A DNA stretch of 64,000 bases from Vibrio marisflavi CECT 7928 (GTDB lineage Bacteria > Pseudomonadota > Gammaproteobacteria > Enterobacterales > Vibrionaceae): assembly GCF_921294215.1 (NCBI RefSeq), contig NZ_CAKLDM010000002.1, forward strand, positions 1,550,001 to 1,614,000, written 5' to 3'. This document shows, one piece after another, positions 9,012 through 18,341 of the stretch. Position 1 is the stretch's first letter, and each line of letters starts with the position of its first letter. Below the pieces are notes generated by a model that saw only the letters and a list, made by a program, of their open reading frames with translations, ran no database searches and was not told the DNA's origin. The position numbers and the translations under genes are program-made.

Positions 9012-9659
9012 TTACTCCTCAACTTTTAGGCCATAAGTCTTAAACTTCTCTATCACTTTATCCATTTCTTCATCATCAAGGATTTTTATATCCAACCCTG
9101 TCGAAAGAGCTTTAATGTACATATCCGCCAGCGTTTCAACCTCTTGAGAGAGCCACATCGCTTTGTTTAGGTTCTCCCCAATAGCAATTGAGCCATGATG
9201 TGCGAGCAGCAGCGCTTTACTCGTTGTAATCCCCTTAGCTACCGAATCTGACAGTTCTTGACTACCAAAAGTGGCGTATGGAACAAGAGGAATGGTTTTG
9301 CAACCTGACGCGGCAATCATGTAATGAATAGCAGGGATTGGCTTTTCCAATATGGCCAATGTGGTGCTGTTTATTGCATGGTTGTGTACAACTGCATTGC
9401 AATCTTGGCGAGATTTATAACACGCTAAATGAAACTGCCATTCTGAGGAAGGTTTTTTGCCTTCCTCAAAGTGTCCACTTCCGTCAACATACACGATTTG
9501 CTCAGGTGTCATTTGGCTATACTCAATGCCGGTTGGAGTAATGAGCATCCCTTCTTCAAAACGGACACTTGCATTGCCTGACGCACCTTGGTTAAGGCCC
9601 AAGCGAACCATTTCAAGGCAGCTATCGATAATTTGTTGAGCCAATACTTCTCTCATCAT
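9012..9659 (-). CDS. fucA: Class II aldolase, L-fuculose-phosphate aldolase-like
   Basis: A 215-residue class II aldolase/adducin protein matching FucA in length and zinc ligands: catalytic Glu73 in SSEWQFH, His92 and His94 in VVHNHA, and a third His in the LLAHHGS motif near residue 155. Sugar-phosphate binding segments GASGNASVR and TPTGIEY are present. It would cleave L-fuculose-1-phosphate to dihydroxyacetone phosphate and L-lactaldehyde. No fucK, fucI or fucose transporter is adjacent, so the true substrate may be another sugar phosphate. The start could be either of two adjacent ATGs. Confidence 0.75.
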   Translation of the reverse strand: MMREVLAQQIIDSCLEMVRLGLNQGASGNASVRFEEGMLITPTGIEYSQMTPEQIVYVDGSGHFEEGKKPSSEWQFHLACYKSRQDCNAVVHNHAINSTTLAILEKPIPAIHYMIAASGCKTIPLVPYATFGSQELSDSVAKGITTSKALLLAHHGSIAIGENLNKAMWLSQEVETLADMYIKALSTGLDIKILDDEEMDKVIEKFKTYGLKVEE

Positions 9660-9783
9660 TCATTCCCATTACATTTAGACTCAACATACGATACCTTTTA
9701 TTAACCCATTCAGCTAGTTAAGCTTAGCTGAGAAGAAAGCTTGCCAGCTCGGAATATGTTTTATTCTCCAAGCATCAAATAGG

Positions 9784-9810
9784 ACAAAAGCTGCTCTAGG
9801 CAGCTTTTGT
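9784..9810 (-). terminator. Terminator of the NSS transporter gene
   Basis: ACAAAAGCTGC (9784-9794) and GCAGCTTTTGT (9800-9810) form a perfect 11-bp stem whose A/T-rich base gives a T tract on the minus strand. It lies 24 bases after the stop of the transporter gene. Confidence 0.75.
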
Positions 9811-9833
9811 CTCTCAGTTATAAAGGTTAGTAC

Positions 9834-11171
9834 TTAAGAGAAAAAGAAAACCATAACCATAAGAATTGGGCAAACTACTCTCACGTATGTTGGCCAAATT
9901 TTCCAAAACAAGCCTTGCTCAATTTCAGGGTAACCCTGTTTTAGTTCTTTCAATACCTGATTTCTATGCCATACCCAACCAGCAATTAAAGTAATAAACA
10001 AACCGATGATTGGCTGAGCGTATACAGTCGTTAGCTTGATGACCAACCCAAATAGATCACCAAAGTTGAAGACAATTATGCCCGAAATAACCATGATGAT
10101 TGCACCAATCCAGGAAACCGCTAACTTACGAGATTGATTGAGCTCCTCGATAGCAACGGCGACAGGTACTTCAAGCATAGATATTGAAGAAGTTAGCGCT
10201 GCAATAAGCATCACGGCAAAGAACAGCACACTGATCAATTCACCAATTGTACCCATAGAGTGGAACATCGCCGGCAACACTTGGAAAACCAATGTGTCAG
10301 AACTTAGCAACTCACCAGAGTCAGAGAAGATCTCTACACCATTGTGCTTAGCAACAAACATTGCAGGCAAAATCAATAGACCAGCGATAAAAGCAACACC
10401 TGTATCAACACACGCAACTTGAGCCGCAGTCTTAGGTAGGTTTGCTTCTTTGTTTAGATAGGAGCCATACACCATCATAGCGCACACACCTAACGAAAGT
10501 GAGAAGAACGCTTGGCCCATCGCACTTACAACAACTTCAGCACTGAAATGATCAAAGTCAGGCACCAAGTACATTTTCAGGCCTTCCATCGCTCCCGGCT
10601 GGGTAAAGATATAACCGATAAGCAATACGAAAAGAACAAACAGTATTGGCATCAAACGGCTAGACCACTTTTCAATACCATCTGTTACGCCGCTTTGCAC
10701 TACGTACATGGTCATCAGCATGAATACGACCATCAAGATTAAGTTACGAGGCGTGCTAAACCCTGTAAGCCAACTTACTGCGTCTGAAGCTCCAACGAGC
10801 TCTAGCCCACTTCCAGCAAATGAGCCGACCAACCAACCTGCTACTATGGCATAAAAGCTCAAAATCAAGGATACAACCACCATCCCCGCGACACCCACGG
10901 CAATAGCGCCGGCTTTGCCGTTTGGCCATACTGATTTTAATGAGCGAATTGGGTTGGATTGTCCGTATCGGCCGACCGTTAACTCTGCTACTAGCATTGG
11001 GTATGCTAGGAGAAACACCATCAGCAGATAAATAATCAAAAAGAGTGCACCGCCATTGCTGGCTGCTTGGGTAGGAAATCCCCAAATATTACCTAAACCA
11101 ACCGCTGAACCTGCGGCTGCCAAAATAAAACCTAATCTTGAAGAAAAGTGGCCTCTAGAACTTACTGCCAT
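9834..11171 (-). CDS. Sodium-dependent transporter, NSS (SNF) family
   Basis: A 445-residue inner-membrane symporter of the neurotransmitter:sodium symporter family. The first segment holds GSAVGLGNIWGFP, the unwound helix that coordinates sodium and substrate in LeuT-like proteins. About eleven to twelve hydrophobic segments follow, ending in a long hydrophobic helix (VVCPILMVMVFFFS). The substrate is probably an amino acid or small amine but cannot be assigned. It is a single gene with its own terminator and faces away from the cardiolipin synthase gene; the roughly 330-base gap between them should hold both promoters. Confidence 0.88.
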   Translation of the reverse strand: MAVSSRGHFSSRLGFILAAAGSAVGLGNIWGFPTQAASNGGALFLIIYLLMVFLLAYPMLVAELTVGRYGQSNPIRSLKSVWPNGKAGAIAVGVAGMVVVSLILSFYAIVAGWLVGSFAGSGLELVGASDAVSWLTGFSTPRNLILMVVFMLMTMYVVQSGVTDGIEKWSSRLMPILFVLFVLLIGYIFTQPGAMEGLKMYLVPDFDHFSAEVVVSAMGQAFFSLSLGVCAMMVYGSYLNKEANLPKTAAQVACVDTGVAFIAGLLILPAMFVAKHNGVEIFSDSGELLSSDTLVFQVLPAMFHSMGTIGELISVLFFAVMLIAALTSSISMLEVPVAVAIEELNQSRKLAVSWIGAIIMVISGIIVFNFGDLFGLVIKLTTVYAQPIIGLFITLIAGWVWHRNQVLKELKQGYPEIEQGLFWKIWPTYVRVVCPILMVMVFFFS

Positions 11172-11504
11172 AGTTGGTCTTCCATTTCCATTTAAAGTGT
11201 ATATATCAGCTTCCTAAATGGTTTAGTTTGAGGCTATACAGCTTGCTAAACCATACGGAATACTAAACGCGTCGCAAGTAAACCAGTTAACTAGTACAAA
11301 GGAAAGCGTAAAGTCTCATTTTTTTAGCGCAACATCTAATTCCTCTTACAGATCGCCGAATATTTGTTCATTTATCTTGATAAAGGGCAAATAGCTCCGT
11401 CCAAACATTACAACAGATTGTTGCAATATCTTGTCGAGATAAAGCTTCCCTTGTTAACCATTTTCGATTTACTATTCTGCAAGTTGTTTTATACGAGTAT
11501 CTCA

Positions 11505-12959
11505 ATGGAAAAGTTTTATCACTTTTTAACTCTGGCTGGCATTGTATTGTATTGGCTTCTAGTAGCTGGGGTAACTCTTCGAGCAGTGCTCAAACATCGC
11601 TCGGTAAGCGTATCATTGGCTTGGCTTCTCATCATCTATGCCGTCCCTATTCTTGGTGTTTTTTGCTATTTTCTTTTTGGTGAGCTTAACCTCGGTAGAA
11701 AAAGAGCCGAGCGTGCAAAAGAGATGTTTACGCCTTATGAGTCTTGGTTTACACAGTTAAATGAGTGCCAAGCTCATTCACGGGAAACCTTTGGTTACCA
11801 TATCTCCCGAATAGATGAATTATGTAATAATCGTCTAGGCCTACCTTCTTTAAGCGGCAATACCCTAACCTTAAAAAACGAACCTCAGGAAATACTTCGC
11901 TCTATTATCAACGATATTGAATCTGCAACGACTAGCATTCGTTTGGTGTTTTATATATGGCACCCCGGAGGTCTTGCTGATTCGGTTTCTTCAGCGTTAA
12001 TTAAAGCGGCTCAGCGCGGTGTTGAAGTCAAACTCTTGGTCGACTCGGCGGGCAGTGCCAACTTCTTCAAAAGTCCTTGGCGCAAGATGATGCAAAAGGC
12101 TGGCATTCACGTCGTGCAAGCTTTAGAGGTTAGTCCATGGCGTATGTTCTTGCGTCGCTTAGACTTGAGGCAGCACCGGAAAATCATCGTAATTGACGAC
12201 CAAATTGCTTATACCGGCTCAATGAACTTGGTTGATCCTGCCTATTTCAAACAAGAATCTGGTGTTGGCCAGTGGATTGATATTATGGTTCGTATTACTG
12301 GACCGACAGTCAACGTACTATCCGCTATCCATTCTTGGGATTGGGAAGTTGAAACAGGTGCACGGGCTCTCCCACCGCAACCTAAATGTGCGGTTGACGA
12401 ATCGAATGCTCTTCATCCTATTCAAGTTGTGCCTTCGGGTCCTGGAATGCCAGAACACCTTATTTCTCAAGTGTTGAGTCTTGCTATTAACCAAGCAAAC
12501 CACTCAGTAAGAATTACTACGCCTTACTTTGTACCGAGTGTTGACCTGTTAGACACGTTAAAACTCACTGCACAGCGCGGAGTGAAAGTCGATTTAATCA
12601 TTCCTCATAAAAATGACTCACTCATGGTGCAATGGGCTTCTCGTGCTTTCTATACCGAATTGCTTGAAGCGGGTGTGGAGATCCATGAATTTTATGGTGG
12701 ATTGCTGCACACCAAATCGGTGGTCATTGATGAGCAATTCTGCTTGGTTGGTACCGTCAATATGGATATGCGCAGCTTGTGGCTCAACTTTGAACTCACT
12801 CTCGCTATCGATGACGAGCACTTCACAAAAGAGATGTTTGAACTGCAAGATTCCTATATTGAACACTCTCATTCATTGAAATTAGAAGAGTGGAAAAAGA
12901 GAAAAGTTTACTACCGTTTCTTTGAACGGATATTCTATCTATTCAACCCACTTCTATAA
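11505..12959 (+). CDS. cls: Cardiolipin synthase
   Basis: A 484-residue phospholipase-D-superfamily enzyme. It has two N-terminal membrane segments, then two HKD motifs: HRKIIVIDDQIAYTGSMN (first) and HTKSVVIDEQFCLVGTVNMD (second). The layout and length match ClsA, which joins two phosphatidylglycerol molecules to make cardiolipin in the inner membrane. The reading frame is open 47 codons further upstream, but those residues do not match the family and the internal ATG gives the usual length, so that start is chosen. It is a single-gene unit. Confidence 0.9.
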   Translation: MEKFYHFLTLAGIVLYWLLVAGVTLRAVLKHRSVSVSLAWLLIIYAVPILGVFCYFLFGELNLGRKRAERAKEMFTPYESWFTQLNECQAHSRETFGYHISRIDELCNNRLGLPSLSGNTLTLKNEPQEILRSIINDIESATTSIRLVFYIWHPGGLADSVSSALIKAAQRGVEVKLLVDSAGSANFFKSPWRKMMQKAGIHVVQALEVSPWRMFLRRLDLRQHRKIIVIDDQIAYTGSMNLVDPAYFKQESGVGQWIDIMVRITGPTVNVLSAIHSWDWEVETGARALPPQPKCAVDESNALHPIQVVPSGPGMPEHLISQVLSLAINQANHSVRITTPYFVPSVDLLDTLKLTAQRGVKVDLIIPHKNDSLMVQWASRAFYTELLEAGVEIHEFYGGLLHTKSVVIDEQFCLVGTVNMDMRSLWLNFELTLAIDDEHFTKEMFELQDSYIEHSHSLKLEEWKKRKVYYRFFERIFYLFNPLL

Positions 12960-13152
12960 TCGCCTTAAAACTGATTAGTTTTTCTAATCCAAATCATAGA
13001 AATTTATCGAGCAAAACATAGTGATTACATATTGAACGTGGCATTAACAATAGCTAATATCGTCGCGTTTTCTATGTAACCCAATCGAGCAAAATTCATT
13101 AGTTTTGCTATCCATGTAATATCGATAATTTTCTTATGTTCTGGAGATAAAA

Positions 13153-14358
13153 ATGACTAGGAGCCTTTCTCTAGCTAAGCTGACGTTTCTGATAGCAATA
13201 CTGACTGCTGTTGGACAGATGACTCAAACGATGTATGTTCCTTCTATTGCCTCTATGGCAAAAGAGTTTTGGGTCACACCTTCTGCACTGCAAGCGGTTA
13301 TGGCCTTTTTTCTTATTCCTTATGGCTTTTCTCAGTTTATTTACGGAACGGTTTCTGATCGTATCGGTAGAAAGCCTGTCATTATCGCAGGACTCTGCAT
13401 ATACATAGCAGGTACGTTAATCGCGCTATTTTCTGAGCAGTTTGACTGGTTTCTAGCAGGCAGTTTCATTCAAGGTTTAGGAATTGGCTGTGGTGGCGTA
13501 ATGTGTCGCACATTGACTAGAGACTGCTTCTCCGGCTCCGATCTGCATCGAGTAAATGGCTTGATCAGTATGTGTGTCATATTTTCTCCGCTTGCTGCGC
13601 CACTTATCGGCGGATATCTTTCAGATACCTTTGGCTGGCGTTCAAGCTACCTATTTCTAACTCTGTTTAGTATTGGCGTAACGCTAGCGATGATGACCAG
13701 CATGATGGAGACGTTGCCAAAAGAAAAACGCAAATCGGAATCTGTTTACAACAGTTATCGTATCGTCCTTTCTGACAAACGATTTCAAGGCTATTTGCTC
13801 TGCCTCGTCGCAACCTTCTCTGGAATAGCTGTATTTGAAGCAGCATCAGGGGTATTGTTTGGTGGCGTTCTGCACTATTCTGCAATGGCGGTAAGCTTAC
13901 TATTTGTTGTACCTATTCCTGGTTACCTTATCGGCGCTAGCACTTCAGGAAAGCTTGTAAAACGCTATGGAAACCATACCTCTCTATTGGTGGGTTTAGC
14001 GGCCATTATTCTCGGTTCGTTGGTAATATTCGTGCCCGGTCTTATGGACATCACTAATGCAGCAACATTGGTGGGTGGCGCACTGCTGTATTTCTTAGGT
14101 GGCGGTATTTTGTATCCAGCGGCAGTGACTGGCGCTTTGATACCATTTCCAAATCACGCAGGCACCGCAGGCGCAGTTCTCGGTGGTATACAAAACTTAG
14201 GCGCAGGTCTTGTTGCTCTAGTTGCATCAATGATCCCTACTAGCAATCAAATGCCTGTTGGACTGCTCATGCTTGTGATGGCACTACTCGCCGCGCTAGG
14301 TATATGGCGCTCAGCGGATAACAGCGATTCAGCAAGCGATGAACCAGCTATAGCATAA
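13153..14358 (+). CDS. emrD: Multidrug efflux MFS transporter EmrD
   Basis: A 401-residue major facilitator with twelve predicted membrane segments. Motif A between segments 2 and 3 reads GTVSDRIGRKPVI, and the first helix contains QMTQTMYVPSIA, both as in EmrD and the Bcr/CflA drug:H+ antiporters. EmrD exports uncouplers and other amphipathic compounds in E. coli; substrates here are inferred. The C-terminus is short and hydrophilic (SADNSDSASDEPAIA). GGAGA upstream of the ATG is a reasonable ribosome-binding site. The gene stands alone. Confidence 0.85.
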   Translation: MTRSLSLAKLTFLIAILTAVGQMTQTMYVPSIASMAKEFWVTPSALQAVMAFFLIPYGFSQFIYGTVSDRIGRKPVIIAGLCIYIAGTLIALFSEQFDWFLAGSFIQGLGIGCGGVMCRTLTRDCFSGSDLHRVNGLISMCVIFSPLAAPLIGGYLSDTFGWRSSYLFLTLFSIGVTLAMMTSMMETLPKEKRKSESVYNSYRIVLSDKRFQGYLLCLVATFSGIAVFEAASGVLFGGVLHYSAMAVSLLFVVPIPGYLIGASTSGKLVKRYGNHTSLLVGLAAIILGSLVIFVPGLMDITNAATLVGGALLYFLGGGILYPAAVTGALIPFPNHAGTAGAVLGGIQNLGAGLVALVASMIPTSNQMPVGLLMLVMALLAALGIWRSADNSDSASDEPAIA

Positions 14359-14384
14359 TCAGCATTTTCCTTCTCACGAATCAT

Positions 14385-14420
14385 AAAAAAGAGAGTTGTT
14401 ATAACTTCACAACTCTCTCT
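14385..14420 (-). terminator. Terminator-like hairpin oriented leftward
   Basis: GAGAGTTGT (14391-14399) pairs with ACAACTCTC (14409-14417). The run of A just before the left arm gives a T tract only on the minus strand, so the canonical reading is leftward, although the hairpin sits 30 bases after the rightward emrD gene. It may serve emrD as an imperfect terminator or end an unannotated minus-strand transcript. Confidence 0.5.
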
Positions 14421-14424
14421 ACTC

Positions 14425-14993
14425 CTGCCCCTTGATTGAGACCTAGCATTTCTCCCCTTCGAATTGTACTTACTTCGATTAGAGAAACCTCTACATCAAC
14501 ACTTTTGACCTTAGTAATTCCAGTTTTAGTCATCACTAAGACTTAAGGACATACCAGATTTTAAAAGTAGAAGTTATGCTCTCCGAAAGATGTTTTTTAG
14601 TAAATTATTTCTTTTCAACATTTTAACTTACTGACAAAGATAAAATTGAATCATACATTCCTAATTGGAATGTATATATTAGCAATATTATATTGCACAG
14701 GAACATAGATGTGGTCAAAATGCAGCCACCTAAAACTTGTGTCTTACCTAGATATTTACTGTCACAATTTGATATTGAATTTATCAGAATAAACATCAAC
14801 CGAGGTATTTAAAATGGAATACAAAAACCGTGAGATATTAATTACATTTTATATGGTTCATTTCAAAATGAATAGAGAGCAAGCAATAGTGCTTCTTGAA
14901 TTATAAGGTAATTTGTTAATTACGCGATATAACATTAATTAGTTATATTGATTATAAATCTTCAGTATTAAACATTTTTAGAGATATTAAACT
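14425..14993. other. A+T-rich spacer upstream of a TetR gene
   Basis: About 570 bases without a long reading frame, very rich in A and T. It contains the candidate 30-codon ORF listed separately and probably the promoter of the TetR gene. I see no RNA gene of known type. Confidence 0.5.
14814..14906 (+). CDS. Candidate small protein, 30 aa
   Basis: ATG to TAA, 30 codons, beginning MEYKNREILITFYMVHF and ending IVLLEL. GAGG sits about eight bases before the ATG, a good ribosome-binding site. The sequence is mixed charged and hydrophobic with no clear membrane helix. It lies 87 bases before the TetR gene on the same strand, so it could be a leader or a small gene of its own. I do not recognise it, and a chance frame cannot be excluded. 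Confidence 0.35.
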   Translation: MEYKNREILITFYMVHFKMNREQAIVLLEL

Positions 14994-15671
14994 ATGAAAA
15001 TAACATTGCCATCAGCAAATAGGAGAAATGGACCAGGACGACCTTCCACTACCGATACCTATATGGACATTCGATATGCACTTATAAAGTCATCTCAGAA
15101 CTTATTCTCAAACATGCCATACGACAAAGTATCGACGAGGCTTATCGCTGAAAAAGCGGGCGTAAGTAGTTCATTGATAAGATACTACTTTGGAGGAAAA
15201 GAAGGGTTATTTGAAACAGCAGTCGTTAGCCTATGTGACAGCTTTTTCATTCAAATATCTAAACTTATTGAAAGTACTACATGCAATAACTTTAGCACAT
15301 TTATCTTCGATGTTATGCAAGAAATCAAGAAGGCACCACAACTACCTAAAATCATGTCCCATACTTTAAGTTTAGAAAAAGATAATAGGTATGATAATGT
15401 AGTTAATATAGTTTTAAATTCATTTAATGAGTTATACGATAAACTTGTTCCACAGCTACAGACACGCGGTATACTTGACACTAACATGAACCCGGAACTG
15501 AGCAAAGTGTCGATTATAAACCTCTTGCTACATCCATTTAACATACCTCAAACATTACTTTCTGCATACAGCCTTGAAAGCAATGGCGACTTTTATGAAA
15601 AGGTTATAGAAAAAAACATAGAGCTAATAATATATGGCACTTCCAATTTCACGCCAAGCCTATGCGCATAG
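14994..15671 (+). CDS. TetR/AcrR-family transcriptional regulator
   Basis: A 225-residue regulator. The N-terminal helix-turn-helix (about residues 25-70) reads ALIKSSQNLFSNMPYDKVS then RLIAEKAGVSSSLIRYYFGG, the standard TetR recognition region. The C-terminal part is helical and ligand-binding in the family, with no recognisable subclass. A short basic tail precedes the DNA-binding domain (RRNGPGRPS). The gene is A+T-rich compared with its neighbours and faces the LysR gene convergently. Its target is not obvious: no efflux operon is divergent from it. Confidence 0.85.
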   Translation: MKITLPSANRRNGPGRPSTTDTYMDIRYALIKSSQNLFSNMPYDKVSTRLIAEKAGVSSSLIRYYFGGKEGLFETAVVSLCDSFFIQISKLIESTTCNNFSTFIFDVMQEIKKAPQLPKIMSHTLSLEKDNRYDNVVNIVLNSFNELYDKLVPQLQTRGILDTNMNPELSKVSIINLLLHPFNIPQTLLSAYSLESNGDFYEKVIEKNIELIIYGTSNFTPSLCA

Positions 15672-15720
15672 AAACATGCCTTATAGAAAAGATAAATCAT
15701 GGATTAATATTGAAAGGTAT

Positions 15721-16680
15721 CTATTCTCTAGTAGTATTTTCAATGAAATGATAATTCTTTATTAAGTTAACTTTCAAATCGTTTATTATCTTCCTCACAT
15801 TGTTATTTATAGGTCGATTAGCCAGATAATAAATAGAGAAGTCAAAGTAATCCATACTTTTTGATAAGCGAATAAGTTTACCAGCTTTTATTTTTTCTTC
15901 TACCATATAAAAAGGAACGATGGTTCCAGCTTGACCTGATTCAGCAAGTTGCACTCGAGCATCACCGCTATCGACTTGATACGCAATATTTCCTTTGGCC
16001 GCAGCCTTTAAGTAAAAATCCCTAAGGATGGGGTTGTTTAGCCTAGAAACAATGTGGTTGGTATCGAACTGAGGGAAGGCCCACTTGTAGTCAGTCACAT
16101 CTTCTTTAATCCCCATTGACGGTCCTATAATACAAGCTGTTTCCAAGCTTAAGAAGGGACTCTTAACCAATAAATCTAATTCGGGTATATTTGGCTGTAT
16201 TTCAGACTGAGATATGAATAAATCAATTTCTCCTTGCAAGAGTTTTTTGTTTAGATTCATAAAGGTATCTGAAGATATGGTCACCTTTAACTCTTTATAT
16301 TCTTCTTCATTGTTCTGAATATTAAGGCATAGGACTTGGCTAATCAAAGGAGATATAATTTTACCTATACCAATGTTAAGATTGCCATAAAATCCGTCAT
16401 TAACTTTTTTTGTCATGCTTTCTAGTAAAGCAAACTCTCTATATAAATCATCGAATTTGGAGTACAGATAATCCGCGGCCTTAGTAGGTACTAGGTTTCG
16501 GGTATGCCTATCAAACAACACTGTATCCAGCTTGCTCTCAAGACTTTGAAGCTGCTTTGTTACGTTAGACTGGGCTAATCCGGAAATTTTAGCCGCCTCT
16601 GTAATACTTCTAAACTCATATATATTAAGGAAGTTCTTAATAGCACTACCATTAATATTCATAATTTTACTCTTAACCAT
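15721..16680 (-). CDS. LysR-family transcriptional regulator
   Basis: A 319-residue LysR-type regulator. The N-terminal winged helix (residues 8-65) includes FRSITEAAKISGLAQSNVTK and then LFDRHTRNLVPTKAA. The C-terminal effector domain follows with GNLNIGIGKIISP. GAGGGA just upstream supports the ATG at 16680. LysR regulators often control a nearby gene; the closest candidates are the orphan binding protein gene upstream on the same strand and metC beyond it, but neither is divergent from it. It is low in G+C like the adjacent TetR gene. Confidence 0.88.
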   Translation of the reverse strand: MVKSKIMNINGSAIKNFLNIYEFRSITEAAKISGLAQSNVTKQLQSLESKLDTVLFDRHTRNLVPTKAADYLYSKFDDLYREFALLESMTKKVNDGFYGNLNIGIGKIISPLISQVLCLNIQNNEEEYKELKVTISSDTFMNLNKKLLQGEIDLFISQSEIQPNIPELDLLVKSPFLSLETACIIGPSMGIKEDVTDYKWAFPQFDTNHIVSRLNNPILRDFYLKAAAKGNIAYQVDSGDARVQLAESGQAGTIVPFYMVEEKIKAGKLIRLSKSMDYFDFSIYYLANRPINNNVRKIINDLKVNLIKNYHFIENTTRE

Positions 16681-16911
16681 GAGTCCCTCTAACAGAATAT
16701 ACGTTAGGCATATTACTTTTGGAAAGCAGGTAGAGTCAAGTTTAAAAACAAAACACTCAATAATTCATTTTAAAACACGCATATACATTGCAACTTTTAT
16801 TAAGTGCTGAATTAGATATAAAATTACTAAGGTTGATAAAAACCCAAGATATAGGCTTGTTAAATATAGCCATACTAAAGGTGCTTATGATTTAAGTAAG
16901 TAATAGTTAAA

Positions 16912-16943
16912 TATAAAGAGGCTGTGATAACACAACCTCTCCC
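16912..16943 (-). terminator. Terminator after the orphan binding-protein gene
   Basis: AGAGGCTGTG (16917-16926) and CACAACCTCT (16931-16940) pair at nine of ten positions around an ATAA loop. On the minus strand the stem is followed by TTTATATTT. It lies about 45 bases beyond the stop of the binding-protein gene. Confidence 0.65.
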
Positions 16944-16983
16944 CTACTAAAGTTAACGAAAATATACTTACTCAGTGTATTTA

Positions 16984-18069
16984 CTACTTCCCTTCCATCG
17001 CCTTTTTGGACATTAGTAGCATCAAATTATCGACTTCTTTCTTATACGGTGGCCAGAACATGTCTTTGACAAAGAAACCTTTGTCGCTTGCTGACTGGTG
17101 TTTCAACGAAGCACTGACCATACCAAGGTTGTTCACTAAACGTGTTTGTACAGCATCACTAATAAAGTAATTAGCAAATATTTCAGCGGCTTCTAGCTTT
17201 TTACCTTTTAAGTTTTTGTGGAAGTTTATTGTATCCATCCATACGGTGTTTCCTTCCTTAAACTTAATCAGCTTCCAATCTCCACCCGCTCTATTTTCTG
17301 CCGCTGCGCCAATACCATACGACGCTACAATCAACAGATCATCTCTAAATTCAGGTGAACCGCCCCAGAAGTAAGAAACCTGACCATAAAGGGCCTTCAA
17401 CTTACCTTCAATATCTCCCTTTTGGCTCTCTGCCTGCATTTCAGAACGAGAGACCTCATTAAGATAGAACGCAGACTTTCCAGCCATCATAGAAGCAATG
17501 GCCACATTCGGTTGTACCTGGCCTTTTGTTAAAGATACTTTTCCCTTCCATTTGGGATCGAGCAGCCCATTCAAGCTCTTCGGAACCTCTCCCTCAGACA
17601 CTTTTTTCATATTTGCCCAAAGACCATAAGCGCCACCACCAAAAGGCAAATACAGTGTTTTGCCATTTTCGGTGCCCATAGGAACGTTAAGCATAGCTGG
17701 GTCTAAATGCTTGTAGTTGGTCAGTCTAGGAGAATTTGTATTGATTGGTTGAAGTAAAGCTGCCGTTTTACCTCGTTGCATCTGAATATAATTTAAAGTC
17801 AGGAAACTGATATCAGCTTTTCCTGCTCTAAGCAGTTTAAACATTTGCTCTGGGCCTTCAGCCCAAGGCGAAATAACGTTTATTTCATAGTTATAACCTT
17901 TGTCTTTTAAGATTTTATTGACCGCAGCTACTTCATCTGGTTCAACGTACCCCTCCCACGTTAAGACATTGAGTTTTTCTGCTGATATCGCCTGAAATGG
18001 GGCGAAAAATAGTGCAATGACCAAAAGAACAAGCTTTGTATTCCACACTTTCATCGTCGTACTTTCCAT
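16984..18069 (-). CDS. Periplasmic polyamine-type (PotD-like) solute-binding protein
   Basis: A 361-residue exported binding protein with a signal peptide that ends near AISAEKLNVLTWEGY. The LNVLTWEGYV opening is typical of spermidine/putrescine-binding proteins (PotD/PotF and relatives). AGGAG upstream supports the ATG at 18069. No permease or ATPase genes are adjacent, so it is an orphan that must use a transporter encoded elsewhere or act as a sensor. It is divergent from metC with a 270-base gap, and a LysR gene lies downstream. The ligand could also be another small amine or organic acid. Confidence 0.75.
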   Translation of the reverse strand: MESTTMKVWNTKLVLLVIALFFAPFQAISAEKLNVLTWEGYVEPDEVAAVNKILKDKGYNYEINVISPWAEGPEQMFKLLRAGKADISFLTLNYIQMQRGKTAALLQPINTNSPRLTNYKHLDPAMLNVPMGTENGKTLYLPFGGGAYGLWANMKKVSEGEVPKSLNGLLDPKWKGKVSLTKGQVQPNVAIASMMAGKSAFYLNEVSRSEMQAESQKGDIEGKLKALYGQVSYFWGGSPEFRDDLLIVASYGIGAAAENRAGGDWKLIKFKEGNTVWMDTINFHKNLKGKKLEAAEIFANYFISDAVQTRLVNNLGMVSASLKHQSASDKGFFVKDMFWPPYKKEVDNLMLLMSKKAMEGK

Positions 18070-18341
18070 GCATCTCTCCTTATTATTAATAAAAATATTA
18101 GTAACAAAATAAAGCTTTGCAACTTAGACATTGTACTGTGACTAAACGGGCCTAATGATAGATACACATGAAAAATATAGAGTTTTTACTTTCATTAAAA
18201 CAGACTGCTCAGTTCGTTCACCTTGGTGTATTGGGCAACGACTAGAACTTTTAATGTACATGCTAGCTAGCATTTTGGGTTGCAATTGAGGGCTTCATTG
18301 TGGTTTAAATAACTGATCGTCTTATTAAACAAGGAATTCTT

